A stretch of 64,000 nucleotides of DNA from Cytophagales bacterium. GTDB taxonomy: Bacteria > Bacteroidota > Bacteroidia > Cytophagales > Spirosomataceae. Where the stretch lies: the NCBI GenBank assembly GCA_013298025.1, contig JAAFJE010000022.1, positions 1-64,000 on the forward strand, in the 5' to 3' direction. Below the pieces are notes generated by a model. It saw only the letters and a program-made list of their open reading frames with translations. It had not been told where the DNA came from and searched no databases. The position numbers and the translations under genes are program-made. This document shows, piece after piece, positions 1-8,523 of the stretch. The number at the start of each line of letters is the position of its first letter. The stretch's first letter is position 1.

Positions 1-233
1 AATGGAGTAGCAAAAAAACGAGTTAGGCGACGGTAATGAGAATTAGCTAAGGTATCATTCTTATCTGTAATCACACCAACTTGATTTTTAAGTTTGTTGA
101 GATTTACATTTTCTTTAACAATGATACTACAAATAATAACAAACAAGGTTTTTAACAATGTTTGTTGGCTTTTGGGTAAATCAGTCTTAAATTTGTCCAA
201 AAGCGAGACTAGAAGTTGTTGTTGGGTTTTCAC
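1..233 (-). CDS. DDE (IS4-like) transposase, N-terminal part, cut by window edge
   Basis: The minus strand is open from about 233 to the window edge. It reads VKTQQQLLVSLLDKF, then a stretch containing NLNKLKNQVGVITDKNDTL, then NSHYRRLTRFFATP. The segment 'leucine-rich helix, VNLNKLK, SHYRRLTRFF' is typical of the N-terminal region of an IS4-type DDE transposase family common in Bacteroidota; the catalytic part would lie outside the window. The start is uncertain: a GTG at 233 is the first in-frame candidate, while an ATG near 272 lies in another frame and runs into a stop. The start region is covered by an imperfect stem-loop (199-262). It abuts a truncated IS110-type gene of opposite orientation, so one element probably inserted into the other. 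Family assignment is from memory of related proteins. Confidence 0.55.
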   Translation of the reverse strand, partial: MKTQQQLLVSLLDKFKTDLPKSQQTLLKTLFVIICSIIVKENVNLNKLKNQVGVITDKNDTLANSHYRRLTRFFATP

Positions 234-262
234 ACATTCACAACAACTTTTTTCTCGCTTTT
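199..262. repeat. imperfect inverted repeat over transposase start
   Basis: AAAAGCGAGA (199-208) plus AAGTTGTTGT (213-222) recur in inverted order at 253-262 and 240-249, around a 17-base loop. In the minus-strand transcript this would form a stem-loop enclosing the candidate GTG start. Stem-loops at transposase starts are known in other IS elements, where they limit expression from outside transcripts; that role here is inference. Confidence 0.5.
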
Positions 263-297
263 ATTCATTTTGTCCAGTAATCAGTGCCCTAACCTTC

Positions 298-828
298 GAC
301 CCAAGAGCCGCTAAAGATGTCATTGAAAGTTTAGAAACTATCAGTAAAGTCTATCAACAACAAATTGAGGCTTTTCAAGCTCAACTCTTCGATTTGAATG
401 ACGATGAATTTAAGCAAATTAAAGACAAACTCATGCAAATCAAAGGCATTGGCGAGAAAACTGCTACGGGTATTATCATCCAGACGAATGGACTTAAAAA
501 TTTCCATTCGGCTAAAGCCCTTGCTGCTTTTCTGGGACTCGTGCCAACAACAAAACAGTCGGGAACTTCCCTGAAAAGTAGAGGAAAGTTAGTCAATACC
601 GCTTGTAAACAACTCAGAACCGTACTCTTTTGTGCGGCTCAATCAGCAGCCAGATTTAATTTAGATTGCAAAGAACTTTACACAAGACTTATGGCAAATG
701 GTAAAACTAAGAAAGCCGCTAAAATCGCTGTTGCTCACAAATTAATTAGACAAGCTTTCGCAATTATTAAAAACAACACTGTATTTCAAAATGATTTTCA
801 GGCATATAAAATCGTTCTCACAAAATAA
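298..828 (+). pseudogene. IS110/IS1111 family transposase, C-terminal remnant
   Basis: From about base 298 (DPRAAKDVIESL...) the plus strand encodes a C-terminal Transposase_20 domain: the helix-hairpin-helix-like segment LMQIKGIGEKTATGIII, then FLGLVPTTKQSGTS and GKLVNTACKQLRTVLF, ending at a TAA at 828. In IS110 elements this domain carries the serine thought to act with an N-terminal DEDD RuvC-like domain. That N-terminal domain is missing: the open frame continues upstream to 94, but 94-297 is antisense to another transposase fragment and does not look like IS110 protein. I read this as a 5'-truncated, inactive copy broken by insertion of the neighbouring element. The exact junction lies between about 265 and 298. 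Confidence 0.7.
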
Positions 829-899
829 TATTTGCCTAAATTTTTGCTTTTTAATACAGTTCATTGACAATTCACAATTTTACTATAAATACCTTCAAG

Positions 900-2564
900 T
901 TACTTTGTTTTCAATATCGTTTGATAACGATTCATGTCTTTGAAAAGCTGTAACGAGGCTTGTATTTCGGCATCTTTGGCAAACGATTGTTCACGAGTGC
1001 CTTTTTGCAAATAATAATGTACAACAATTTCCTGCTCTAATGCCGTTTTGATTTCTTCCTTAAATTTCATCAAATCGGCTTCCTTGCTATGCGACAATTT
1101 AGTACGTAAGGCTTTGAGTTGTTCGGATACGCTATCATAGTAGCGTTCTTTTTTGGCATTGGCTTCCAACATAGCCAAATCTTTTTCTACCTGAGTGGTA
1201 TAATCGAAAGTCTGCGTATTGGCCCATTTGACAAACTCGTCATATTCGGCATCGCTCAAACTGAACTCTTTGGCTGGTTTGATAGCAGTGTGTTCGTGAT
1301 GGTATTTTACGGCATAATCAAACAAAATCAAGTTGTTGGCAAGTGTTTGGGTTACGACGGCAGGCGTTGGTTTATCAAGTATTACATCAGGTAAAATACC
1401 TCCGCCATCATATACGGTGCGGCCACTTCTCACAGTTTTGAAGGCCGTCATCAACGAATCGGGTACTTTTCCTACGCTGCCATCGGGGTTGCGGTGGCTG
1501 TAATCTATGGCCTGAATACAACGACCACTTGGAATGTAGTATTTGGCTGTGGTAACTTTGAGCTTGGTGTTGTACGACAAGTCACGGGTGATTTGCACTA
1601 AACCTTTGCCATAACTTCTCTGCCCAATCAGTACGCCTCGGTCATAATCTTGAAGAACACCCGCCACAATTTCGGCGGCAGAAGCACTGCGAGAATTGAT
1701 GAGTACCACCAGTGGGATTTCGGTATCAACGGCTTGTTTGTTGCCCGTGTAGGTTTTGTTCCATTCTTCTACTTTCCCTTTCGTAGAAACAATTTCGGCA
1801 TCTTTAGGAATAAACACATTACAAATATCAACCGCCATATTGAGCAAGCCACCTGGGTTTTCTCTGAGGTCGATAACCAATTTTTTCATACCACTGCTCT
1901 TCAAATCGGCAAAAGCTTGGCGAAATTCTTTGGCAGCGGTGCTGTTGAAATCTTTCAAGTCGATATAGCCTACTTCTTCGTTTATCATGCCGAAATAGGG
2001 TACATTCTTCATTTTTACCACATCTCTCGTTACACTGATGTCTTCGAGTTTGTTACTGCCAAAACGTTTTATCGTAATTTTTACGCTTGTTCCCGTTTGC
2101 CCTTTGATGAGTTTGCTGGGGTCTATTCCTTTTTTGAGGTTGATTTCTACTCCATCGACTTTCACGATTTCATCGCCAATTTGTAAGCCCGATTTTTCGG
2201 CAGGAGCTCCTTCGTCGATGCCCATAATCATTACTTTTCCTTGACGGTTGCTCGTTACAATGCCAATGCCATTGTATTTGCCGGTAGTCATGGTCATGTA
2301 ATCTTCAATATCATCTTCGGCATAAAACACCGTGTAAGGGTCGAACGATTTGAGCATGGCATCAATCGACGTTTTGATGGTACGATTCGGATTGATGTCA
2401 TCAACATAATACCGATTCAACTCCTTGAATAAGGTAGCGTAAATGTCGAGATTTTTGGCAATTTCAAAGAAATTTTCTCCTGTTTGGGTAAAAGAAGCCA
2501 AGGACACAGCCACCACCGTAAGGCTGGCTGTAAGATACATTTTGAAGGAACGAGTTAGTTTCAT
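900..2564 (-). CDS. S41 family C-terminal processing peptidase
   Basis: A 554-residue protease of the CtpA/Prc family, which cleaves proteins near their C-termini in the periplasm. A hydrophobic N-terminus (about residues 8-26, MYLTASLTVVAVSLASF) acts as signal or anchor. A PDZ domain follows at about 85-170, with GIGI and GAPAEKSGLQIGDEIVKVDG. The S41 catalytic domain holds SASAAE (serine 295 is the expected nucleophile by comparison with E. coli Tsp) and SYGKG (lysine 320 as general base). About 150 further residues follow the catalytic core, common in Bacteroidota members. It lies downstream of rnpA on the same strand with a 130-base gap. The ATG at 2564 gives a sensible signal sequence. 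Family certain; substrate unknown. Confidence 0.93.
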   Translation of the reverse strand: MKLTRSFKMYLTASLTVVAVSLASFTQTGENFFEIAKNLDIYATLFKELNRYYVDDINPNRTIKTSIDAMLKSFDPYTVFYAEDDIEDYMTMTTGKYNGIGIVTSNRQGKVMIMGIDEGAPAEKSGLQIGDEIVKVDGVEINLKKGIDPSKLIKGQTGTSVKITIKRFGSNKLEDISVTRDVVKMKNVPYFGMINEEVGYIDLKDFNSTAAKEFRQAFADLKSSGMKKLVIDLRENPGGLLNMAVDICNVFIPKDAEIVSTKGKVEEWNKTYTGNKQAVDTEIPLVVLINSRSASAAEIVAGVLQDYDRGVLIGQRSYGKGLVQITRDLSYNTKLKVTTAKYYIPSGRCIQAIDYSHRNPDGSVGKVPDSLMTAFKTVRSGRTVYDGGGILPDVILDKPTPAVVTQTLANNLILFDYAVKYHHEHTAIKPAKEFSLSDAEYDEFVKWANTQTFDYTTQVEKDLAMLEANAKKERYYDSVSEQLKALRTKLSHSKEADLMKFKEEIKTALEQEIVVHYYLQKGTREQSFAKDAEIQASLQLFKDMNRYQTILKTK

Positions 2565-2694
2565 AGCAATACAAAACGGCGAGCGTATAACGATAATTTC
2601 TCAACGAAAGAGGGCGTACTTTTGATATATGCAAGAAGCTATAAGTATCTCATTTTCTACTCCAGCATCGTGCTATCTAACGAAGGCACTGGGT

Positions 2695-3072
2695 TTAGAG
2701 TTTTTTCAAAAGATTTTTCATAGTCTTTTCAATTTTGGCATATTCCTCTATTTCTTTAGCAATATACACAAAAGCGATGTACGCTGGCGGATTAGGCTCT
2801 TTTTTTTGAAACAACAAGGCTTTGTGGAGGCGATAAGCTTCTCTGATACGGCGTTTGATGAGGTTGCGGTCAACGGCTTTTTTGAAGTAACGCTTCGATA
2901 CCGAGATAAGAATTTGGGGCAAAACAGGCGTTTCGCTCGAAGGGGCTACATGATAAGAAACACGAAAAGGGTAGAGAAAAACGCCCTTGGTTTGTTCACT
3001 ACCCTTGTCAAAGAGAGAATCAATAATTTTTTTACTAGAAAGTCGTTCTGCTTTACTAAAAGTTGCTTTCAT
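2695..3072 (-). CDS. rnpA: ribonuclease P protein component
   Basis: Encodes the small basic protein subunit of RNase P, which assists the catalytic RNA in removing 5' leaders from precursor tRNAs. The sequence shows FSKAERLSSKKIIDSLFDKG at the N-terminus and the family signature NLIKRRIREAYR. The open frame extends to 3138, but the extra 22 residues do not resemble RnpA. The ATG at 3072 (MKATFSKAE) gives the usual 125-residue protein and is chosen as start. It lies downstream of rpmH with an 85-base gap, the conserved rpmH-rnpA order, probably transcribed from the rpmH promoter. Confidence 0.93.
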   Translation of the reverse strand: MKATFSKAERLSSKKIIDSLFDKGSEQTKGVFLYPFRVSYHVAPSSETPVLPQILISVSKRYFKKAVDRNLIKRRIREAYRLHKALLFQKKEPNPPAYIAFVYIAKEIEEYAKIEKTMKNLLKKL

Positions 3073-3157
3073 GAAAGTTGCTGGATGACCTGCTTCTGGC
3101 TTCGCTCTGAGTAGAGGCTCATACGAGGCATGAAACACGAAACACAGAAACTTACAA

Positions 3158-3313
3158 TTACTTACCTCTCTTTTCGTCAGATACTGTCAATTTATGTCTG
3201 CCTCTTGCACGACGAGCAGCTAACACACGACGACCGTTGGCAGTCGACATTCTTTCACGGAATCCGTGCTTGTTTTTTCTCTTTCTTACTGATGGTTGAA
3301 ACGTTCTTTTCAT
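3158..3313 (-). CDS. rpmH: 50S ribosomal protein bL34
   Basis: A 51-codon gene. It starts [20 protein letters not shown], continues [20 protein letters not shown] and ends [11 protein letters not shown], which is unmistakably ribosomal protein L34 of the large subunit. It lies directly upstream of rnpA on the same strand, as in most bacteria. A well-formed Bacteroidota promoter precedes it at 3460-3489, leaving a leader of about 140 bases. The adjacent gene dnaA, found next to rpmH in many phyla, is not present here. Confidence 0.97.
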   Translation of the reverse strand: MKRTFQPSVRKRKNKHGFRERMSTANGRRVLAARRARGRHKLTVSDEKRGK

Positions 3314-3459
3314 TGCTATGGAAAAATTGAAATGCCTTGTACAATTACACTATAAAGCAACTGATTTTCTGTAGTATTTTGAAAAAAATTCAATGTACTA
3401 CTGCGTATCAGTGAAAATTTTCAAAATCTTTAAACCTTTGCACCCTAAAAATAGGAGTG

Positions 3460-3489
3460 CAAAGGTACTTAATCTTTTTGATAATACAA
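3460..3489 (-). promoter_or_regulatory. promoter of rpmH-rnpA
   Basis: On the minus strand TTG (3489-3487) is followed, after 19 bases, by TACCTTTG (3467-3460), an exact match to the Bacteroidota -33/-7 consensus. Transcription would start near 3453. The -7 box sits in an 8-bp inverted repeat: CCTTTGCA at 3435-3442 and TGCAAAGG at 3458-3465. Confidence 0.75.
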
Positions 3490-3592
3490 ACTACTTTTTA
3501 AAAAGATTGTGAAGTCTTGCAGCTTGATTATGAGTCACTTTGGTTTTTTTGTGAATAATTGTACCTTGCAACTTTAGCATTCCCTATAAAAA

Positions 3593-5044
3593 ATGAGATA
3601 TAAAATTTATACAGAAAATCCACAAAGCCATGTATTGACCATCGAAATGGTGGTAGAAAACATTGCTGCTGACCGTATCAAAATACAGATTCCTGCGTGG
3701 CGACCTGGACGCTATGAGCTACAAAATTTTGCCAAAAACATCCAGCATTTTGAAGTTGTTGATGAGCATCAGCAGCCTGTTGCTTTTCATAAAGTAAACA
3801 AAGACCGTTGGAAAGTTTATACCAAAGGGCTATCGCAGTTGACGGTGCGTTTGCAATATTATGCCTATATCAAGCAAGCCAACGGGGTGTTTGCCAATGC
3901 GGGAAGCTCGTATGTAGATGAGCAAACGCTTTACCTCAATTTTGTAAACTGTTTGCCTTATGTGAGTGGCCGCATGAACGAACCACATGAGGTACAATTG
4001 GATTTACCTGCCAATTACCAAGTGGCTTGTGGCTTACCATACGTCAATGGGTCGGTTGTTGCCGAAGATTATTACCAACTCATAGACGCTCCCTTATTGG
4101 CAAGTCCTTATTTACAACAGCAATCTTACGAAGTACAAGGCGTGTCGTTTTATGTGTGGTTTTTGGGCGATTATCAGCCCAATTGGGAAAAATTGTTGCC
4201 TGATTTCCAGCGCTTTTCGGAAAAACAAATACAAGTAATGGATGGTTTTCCTGAAAAAGAATACCATTTTATCAACTGGATTTTGCCTATGCCTTTTTAT
4301 CATGGTGTAGAGCACCGCAATTCGACGATGATTGTCCTAGGCCCTGATGCGGAGGGAGATGGCTTATATACCGATTTGTTGGGTGTCAGCTCCCATGAGC
4401 TTTACCATGCTTGGAATATCTGCAAGATTCGCCCTGTAGAGATGATGCCTTATGACCTTACCAAGGAAAATTATTTTTACACGGGCTTTGTCGCCGAAGG
4501 CGTAACGACGTATTTGGGCGATGTTTTCCTCAAACAAGCAGGGGTGTTCGATTTACAGGCGTATCTCCAAGAGTTTGAAACTACGCTCAAACGCCATTTC
4601 GAGCAAGATGGTTTGTCGAAAATGTCGCTCTTGGAAGCTTCGTTTGATTTGTGGCTTGATGGCTACGTGCCTCCAGTGCCGCACCGACGGGTTTCTATTT
4701 ATAATAAAGGAGCTGTGGTGGCTTTTATTTTAGATACCTTGATTCGGCAGAAAAGCCAACACCAATGCTCTATCCACGATGTGATGCGATTGATGTATGA
4801 GCGTTTCGGAAAAACAGGCATCGGTTATTCGCTCGAAGATTATATTGCCGTGGCAGAAGAGGTTTATGGCGACTCGCTAGAAACATACGTTTCTACTTGT
4901 CTGGCAGGCAATACGCCACTCGAAACACAGGTAAAAGAACTATTGGCTTGGTATGGCATCGACTTTGCTTGGCAACCAAATACGTCTTTGCATTTTGCTT
5001 TGCTCGATGCCCAAAATCAGAATTTAATCGAATGGTTGGGATAA
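3593..5044 (+). CDS. M61 family metallopeptidase (glycyl-aminopeptidase type)
   Basis: A 483-residue protein with the two-part structure of peptidase family M61. The N-terminal beta-rich domain (about 1-165) includes the signature IQIPAWRPGRYELQNFAKN. The catalytic domain contains HELYHAWN near residue 270, the zinc-binding HExxH, followed by the downstream glutamate segment FVAEGVTTYLGD. Characterised members remove N-terminal glycine or acidic residues. Typical members carry a C-terminal PDZ domain and reach about 600 residues; this one stops soon after the catalytic domain, so the PDZ part is absent. No signal peptide is evident, suggesting a cytoplasmic location. A stem-loop follows the stop. 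Confidence 0.88.
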   Translation: MRYKIYTENPQSHVLTIEMVVENIAADRIKIQIPAWRPGRYELQNFAKNIQHFEVVDEHQQPVAFHKVNKDRWKVYTKGLSQLTVRLQYYAYIKQANGVFANAGSSYVDEQTLYLNFVNCLPYVSGRMNEPHEVQLDLPANYQVACGLPYVNGSVVAEDYYQLIDAPLLASPYLQQQSYEVQGVSFYVWFLGDYQPNWEKLLPDFQRFSEKQIQVMDGFPEKEYHFINWILPMPFYHGVEHRNSTMIVLGPDAEGDGLYTDLLGVSSHELYHAWNICKIRPVEMMPYDLTKENYFYTGFVAEGVTTYLGDVFLKQAGVFDLQAYLQEFETTLKRHFEQDGLSKMSLLEASFDLWLDGYVPPVPHRRVSIYNKGAVVAFILDTLIRQKSQHQCSIHDVMRLMYERFGKTGIGYSLEDYIAVAEEVYGDSLETYVSTCLAGNTPLETQVKELLAWYGIDFAWQPNTSLHFALLDAQNQNLIEWLG

Positions 5045-5067
5045 GCTTTTTTTGTAATGTAACTTTG
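5036..5067 (+). promoter_or_regulatory. promoter candidate for M20 peptidase gene
   Basis: TTG at 5036-5038 (inside the end of the M61 gene) is followed after 21 bases by TAACTTTG at 5060-5067. Transcription would begin near 5074, just ahead of the stem-loop at 5084-5108 and about 50 bases before the M20 start codon. Confidence 0.5.
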
Positions 5068-5083
5068 TCGATATTTTACCAAA

Positions 5084-5112
5084 GCAGTCGGCCTATATGG
5101 CTGACTGCCTTT
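5084..5112 (+). terminator. stem-loop with short T-run after the M61 gene
   Basis: GCAGTCGGCC (5084-5093), loop TATAT, GGCTGACTGC (5099-5108), followed by CTTTT. The single non-Watson-Crick position is a G-U pair. It can end the M61 transcript, but it also lies within the leader expected for the M20 gene, 14 bases before its ATG. The ten-base arm GGCTGACTGC recurs in the terminator at 25.2 kb. Confidence 0.6.
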
Positions 5113-5125
5113 TCGCAAAGAGCAA

Positions 5126-6307
5126 ATGAAAGAGACTATCAAGCAACTAGCTACCACTTTTACCGCCGAAATTATCGGTAATCGTCGGCACTTACATACC
5201 AATCCTGAATTATCTTTTCAAGAATTTAATACCCAAAAATTTGTTGCCCAAAAGCTCAAAGACATGGGTATTACGCCTGTCGAAATAGCCAATACTGGCT
5301 TGGTTGCCACCATCGAGGGCCGCAATCCTAACAGTAAAGTAGTGGCTTTACGTGCCGACATGGATGCCCTTCCTATTGTTGAAGCCAATGATGTGCCTTA
5401 CAAATCGCAAAACCCTGGCGTGATGCACGCCTGTGGGCATGATGTGCATACGGCTTCGTTGCTGGGTACGGCAAAAATTTTATCAGAACTGAAAAATGCG
5501 TTTGATGGAACGGTAAAGTTGGTCTTCCAACCTGCCGAAGAGAAAGCGCCTGGGGGTGCGAGTATCATGATTGAACAAGGAGTTTTGCAAAATCCAACGC
5601 CCCATAAAATGCTTGGGCAGCACGTTGCACCCAATATTCCTGTGGGAAAAATTGGTTTTAGAGAAGGAATGTACATGGCTTCGGCAGATGAAATTTATCT
5701 TACCGTTAAAGGAAAAGGAGGACATGGTGCAATGCCCGAAATCTGTATCGACCCCGTGTTGATTGCTTCGCATATCATTGTAGCCATGCAGCAAATCATT
5801 TCTCGCAACCGCAATCCACGTTATCCTTCAGTCTTAACTTTCGGGAAAGTGATTGCCAACGGTGCTACCAATGTTATTCCGAATGAAGTATATATCGAAG
5901 GAACATTCCGTGCTATGGACGAAGAATGGCGTGCCGAGGGGCTGAAACGTATCCGTAAAATTGCCGAACTAACGGCAGAAGCCATGGGCGGAAGCTGCGA
6001 GGTGTTTATTCAAAAAGGCTATCCTTTCTTGAAAAACGAACCCGAACTTACCCGTAGGATGAAAGGAGCAGCCGTTGATTATATGGGTGCTGAAAACGTC
6101 ATAGATTTGGATATTTGGTTGGCAGCCGAAGATTTTGCTTTTTATACGCATCATGTAGATGCCTGTTTTTATCGCTTAGGCACACGCAACGAAGCCAGAG
6201 GCATTGTGTCGGGGGTACATACGCCTACTTTTGATATAGACGAAACAGCCTTGAGCATTGGGGCAGGCTTGATGACTTGGTTGGCAGTACAGGAATTGAG
6301 TATGTAA
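5126..6307 (+). CDS. M20 family amidohydrolase (N-acyl-amino-acid hydrolase type)
   Basis: A 393-residue cytoplasmic metallohydrolase of the M20D branch (hippurate hydrolase / N-acyl-L-amino acid amidohydrolase). Visible signatures: RRHLHTNPELSFQEF near the N-terminus, LRADMDALPI with the metal-ligand aspartate region, MHACGHDVHTA (metal cysteine and histidine), FQPAEEKAPGGASIM (glutamates), and a late AAEDFAFY histidine/glutamate region. Such enzymes split acyl groups from amino acids or small amides; the natural substrate cannot be told from sequence. A candidate promoter and a stem-loop lie immediately upstream. The methyltransferase gene follows after 24 bases on the same strand. Confidence 0.92.
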   Translation: MKETIKQLATTFTAEIIGNRRHLHTNPELSFQEFNTQKFVAQKLKDMGITPVEIANTGLVATIEGRNPNSKVVALRADMDALPIVEANDVPYKSQNPGVMHACGHDVHTASLLGTAKILSELKNAFDGTVKLVFQPAEEKAPGGASIMIEQGVLQNPTPHKMLGQHVAPNIPVGKIGFREGMYMASADEIYLTVKGKGGHGAMPEICIDPVLIASHIIVAMQQIISRNRNPRYPSVLTFGKVIANGATNVIPNEVYIEGTFRAMDEEWRAEGLKRIRKIAELTAEAMGGSCEVFIQKGYPFLKNEPELTRRMKGAAVDYMGAENVIDLDIWLAAEDFAFYTHHVDACFYRLGTRNEARGIVSGVHTPTFDIDETALSIGAGLMTWLAVQELSM

Positions 6308-6331
6308 GATGAAGTGTTAGCAATCGTCACC

Positions 6332-7069
6332 ATGGCAAAAGACAATTTTTCCAAACAGGCACATTTGTATGCCCAATTCAGGCCTACGTATCCACAAGAA
6401 TTGTATGATTTTTTGTGGAAAAATGTTGCACAATTCGATACCGCTTGGGACTGTGCCACGGGCAACGGACAAGTCGCAAAGGAATTATCTTATCATTTCA
6501 AAGAAGTATGGGCAAGTGATATAAGTCAAAAACAACTCGACCACGCCACTGTAGCCGACAACATTCGTTATGTGCTTGCACCTGCCGAACAAATCCCTTT
6601 GCCCGACCAAAGTGTAGATTTGATTACAGTCGGACAAGCCCTGCACTGGTTCGATTTTGAGGCTTTTTTTCGGGAGGTCAAACGAGTGGCGAAGCCTCAT
6701 GCTCTTTTTGCGGCTTGGGGTTATGGGACATTACAAGTAAAAAATCCTGTTATTCAAGAAGCAATAGACAGATTCTATACGCATGAAATAGAAGCTTATT
6801 GGGATGATGAACGTAGGCATATCGACGACTATTTTGCTCGGATTCCTATTCCTTTTGCTTTGGAAACAAAGTTTTTTGCAATGCCTTATACTTGGACTTA
6901 CGAGCAGTTGGAGGGTTATCTCAACACGTGGTCGAGTGTACAAAAATATATTCAAATTCATCAGAAAAATCCCGTAGATACGCTCCTCAAGCAACTTAGA
7001 GAACAATGTCCAATCAATAGCTTTGAGTTGTATTTTCCGATTTTTATAAAAGCTGGAAAAGTACAATAA
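6332..7069 (+). CDS. class I SAM-dependent methyltransferase
   Basis: A 245-residue protein of the Methyltransf_11 type. MAKDNFSKQAHLYAQFRPTY is the typical beginning of this group. Motif I reads WDCATGNGQVAKEL, with the SAM-binding glycines in GNG. Motifs around VWASDISQKQLDHA and LITVGQALHWFDFEAFFREV follow. The frame opens at a GTG at 6314, but the ATG at 6332 gives the usual N-terminus and is preferred. Related proteins are annotated only generally; substrate unknown. It probably shares a transcript with the upstream M20 gene. Confidence 0.85.
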   Translation: MAKDNFSKQAHLYAQFRPTYPQELYDFLWKNVAQFDTAWDCATGNGQVAKELSYHFKEVWASDISQKQLDHATVADNIRYVLAPAEQIPLPDQSVDLITVGQALHWFDFEAFFREVKRVAKPHALFAAWGYGTLQVKNPVIQEAIDRFYTHEIEAYWDDERRHIDDYFARIPIPFALETKFFAMPYTWTYEQLEGYLNTWSSVQKYIQIHQKNPVDTLLKQLREQCPINSFELYFPIFIKAGKVQ

Positions 7070-7099
7070 GGTTTTTTGATTTCAAAACTGATAGTAACG

Positions 7100-7441
7100 A
7101 TGTATAAAGTTTATGGTATTCCCAACTGCGATACGGTCAAAAAGGCAATCACTTGGCTGAAAGAAAATAACATTCCTTACGAGTTTCACAATTATAAAAA
7201 AGAAGGAATTTCGGAAGAAAAACTCGCCTCATGGCTCGACCAATATGCTTGGGAAGTATTGGTTAACAAAGCTGGTACAACATGGAAAAAACTAGCAGAG
7301 GAAGACAAAGCTACCGATGCCACATCGGCTTTGCAATTGATGGCTTCGCAAACCTCGGTTATCAAAAGACCCATCATTGAAGCCGAAAAAATTGTGGCAA
7401 TTGGGTTTAAGCCAGAAGAATATAGCAAAATATTTTTGTAG
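7100..7441 (+). CDS. ArsC/Spx family (YffB-like) thioredoxin-fold protein
   Basis: A 113-residue protein of the arsenate reductase-like family. MYKVYGIPNCDTVKKAITWL carries the single N-terminal cysteine of the YffB-type members (PNCDTVKKA). IKRPIIE is the conserved cis-proline segment and GFKPEEY closes the family core. Members of this group resemble arsenate reductases but mostly have uncertain, probably glutathione- or thiol-linked, functions. The frame opens eight codons earlier, but the ATG at 7100 begins the domain precisely. It is the last gene before the restriction-modification cassette. Confidence 0.88.
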   Translation: MYKVYGIPNCDTVKKAITWLKENNIPYEFHNYKKEGISEEKLASWLDQYAWEVLVNKAGTTWKKLAEEDKATDATSALQLMASQTSVIKRPIIEAEKIVAIGFKPEEYSKIFL

Positions 7442-7551
7442 GGCTAATAGTTCCGAAATGTCAAAACAAAATTAATGCGTGTGTTGGCTTTTGAGTGTGA
7501 ATGATGGTTTCTTAACTATTTGAAAATGAATGTATTGTTGTGTTTTTTTAA

Positions 7552-8523
7552 ATGAAAGATTTAATCGTACATAAAATAAATATAACTCATTACAGACTAA
7601 TGGCATTAGTGAATCTGGCAGACCAAGCTAAACCATTTTATGATTGGGTAGAAAAACAGGCGAAAATGGTAACAGGTTCGCATAAGTCTTTCAACGAAAT
7701 TATTTTGAGTTGTTCAAAGGAAGAATTAAAAAACATCATTCAGGCTTGCTATCTCGATAATAACGACGAAAAGCCTTTCTTATTTGATGGCATCGGTAGG
7801 GTTTACAACCATTCAAAAGCGTGTTTCTACTTTTTTGCATGGCTCATACGTGATGCTCCCCAACAGAGATTATCTCCACTCATTTCTAGGATGCAAAAGG
7901 TAAATGATATAAAAAAAATCATAGCCGAAATAGACACTTTAACTGAACTTATATTTGAATATAGGGATATTGTAAAGAACTTTGAGTGGACAACAATCAG
8001 AGAGATTGTTATTGACCGACTGGAGGGTTCTCGAAGAAGTATAAGTGGACATCATATTGAAAGTAACGTAAGAATGGGTTTGATTACTGCTATTCAACAC
8101 TTTTTTTCGATTTATCATAACTATGGGCAATACAAAAAAGTAGAGATAGCAGATAAACAAATCAAAGTTGGAAGGCATACAGTTGATATATCAGCGAAAC
8201 TTTATCCTAAAAATGGTAGCGAAGCCATATCGCTACTGATTCCAGTCAAAACTAGAGAAACAGAAGGCGGCGGTCATTCGCATATATTTTCAAGGGATAT
8301 TCTCGCCGCAATAAACGATATAAAAAAAGAAAGAGGTCATTATCATATTGCTGTGATAATTGTTGCTGAAAACTGGTCTGTTTCTGAAATATCAACAATC
8401 ACGGAAGAAATAGACGAAATCTTTCACTTCAATATGTCACCAAATAAATTTCATGGCTTTGATGACAAATCACAAATTATACTCAATAAATACATTGAAA
8501 ACGTTTTAAAGGGAAAAATATGA
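7552..8523 (+). CDS. probable type II restriction endonuclease (unclassified)
   Basis: A 323-residue protein that I do not recognise. It overlaps the following DNA methyltransferase gene by four bases (ATGA), the usual arrangement of a restriction-modification pair. Possible PD-(D/E)xK-like elements are GHHIESNVR (glutamate 170), HTVDISAKL (aspartate 212) and LLIPVKTRETEGGGHSH (lysine 233 and glutamate 236), but the acid two residues before the lysine is a proline, so the motif is not canonical. The N-terminal half looks helical with no known domain. Its DNA is visibly richer in A and T than the neighbours. Function rests mainly on its position; it could instead be a control or accessory protein. 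Confidence 0.6.
   Translation: MKDLIVHKINITHYRLMALVNLADQAKPFYDWVEKQAKMVTGSHKSFNEIILSCSKEELKNIIQACYLDNNDEKPFLFDGIGRVYNHSKACFYFFAWLIRDAPQQRLSPLISRMQKVNDIKKIIAEIDTLTELIFEYRDIVKNFEWTTIREIVIDRLEGSRRSISGHHIESNVRMGLITAIQHFFSIYHNYGQYKKVEIADKQIKVGRHTVDISAKLYPKNGSEAISLLIPVKTRETEGGGHSHIFSRDILAAINDIKKERGHYHIAVIIVAENWSVSEISTITEEIDEIFHFNMSPNKFHGFDDKSQIILNKYIENVLKGKI

Noticed and set aside
94-297. N-terminal extension of the IS110-type open frame
   Set aside because: The 68 codons are antisense to a transposase-like reading frame on the minus strand and have no IS110 character, so the open frame here is accidental.
840-890. TTGACAATTCACAATT-like text near the IS remnants, echoed near 24.56 kb
   Set aside because: Short AT-rich wording that recurs by chance or as low-complexity filler; too short to call a repeat family from two places.
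1650-2186. 178-codon open frame on the plus strand
   Set aside because: Lies entirely opposite the S41 peptidase gene; composition (many F, Y, I, N) is that of an antisense shadow.
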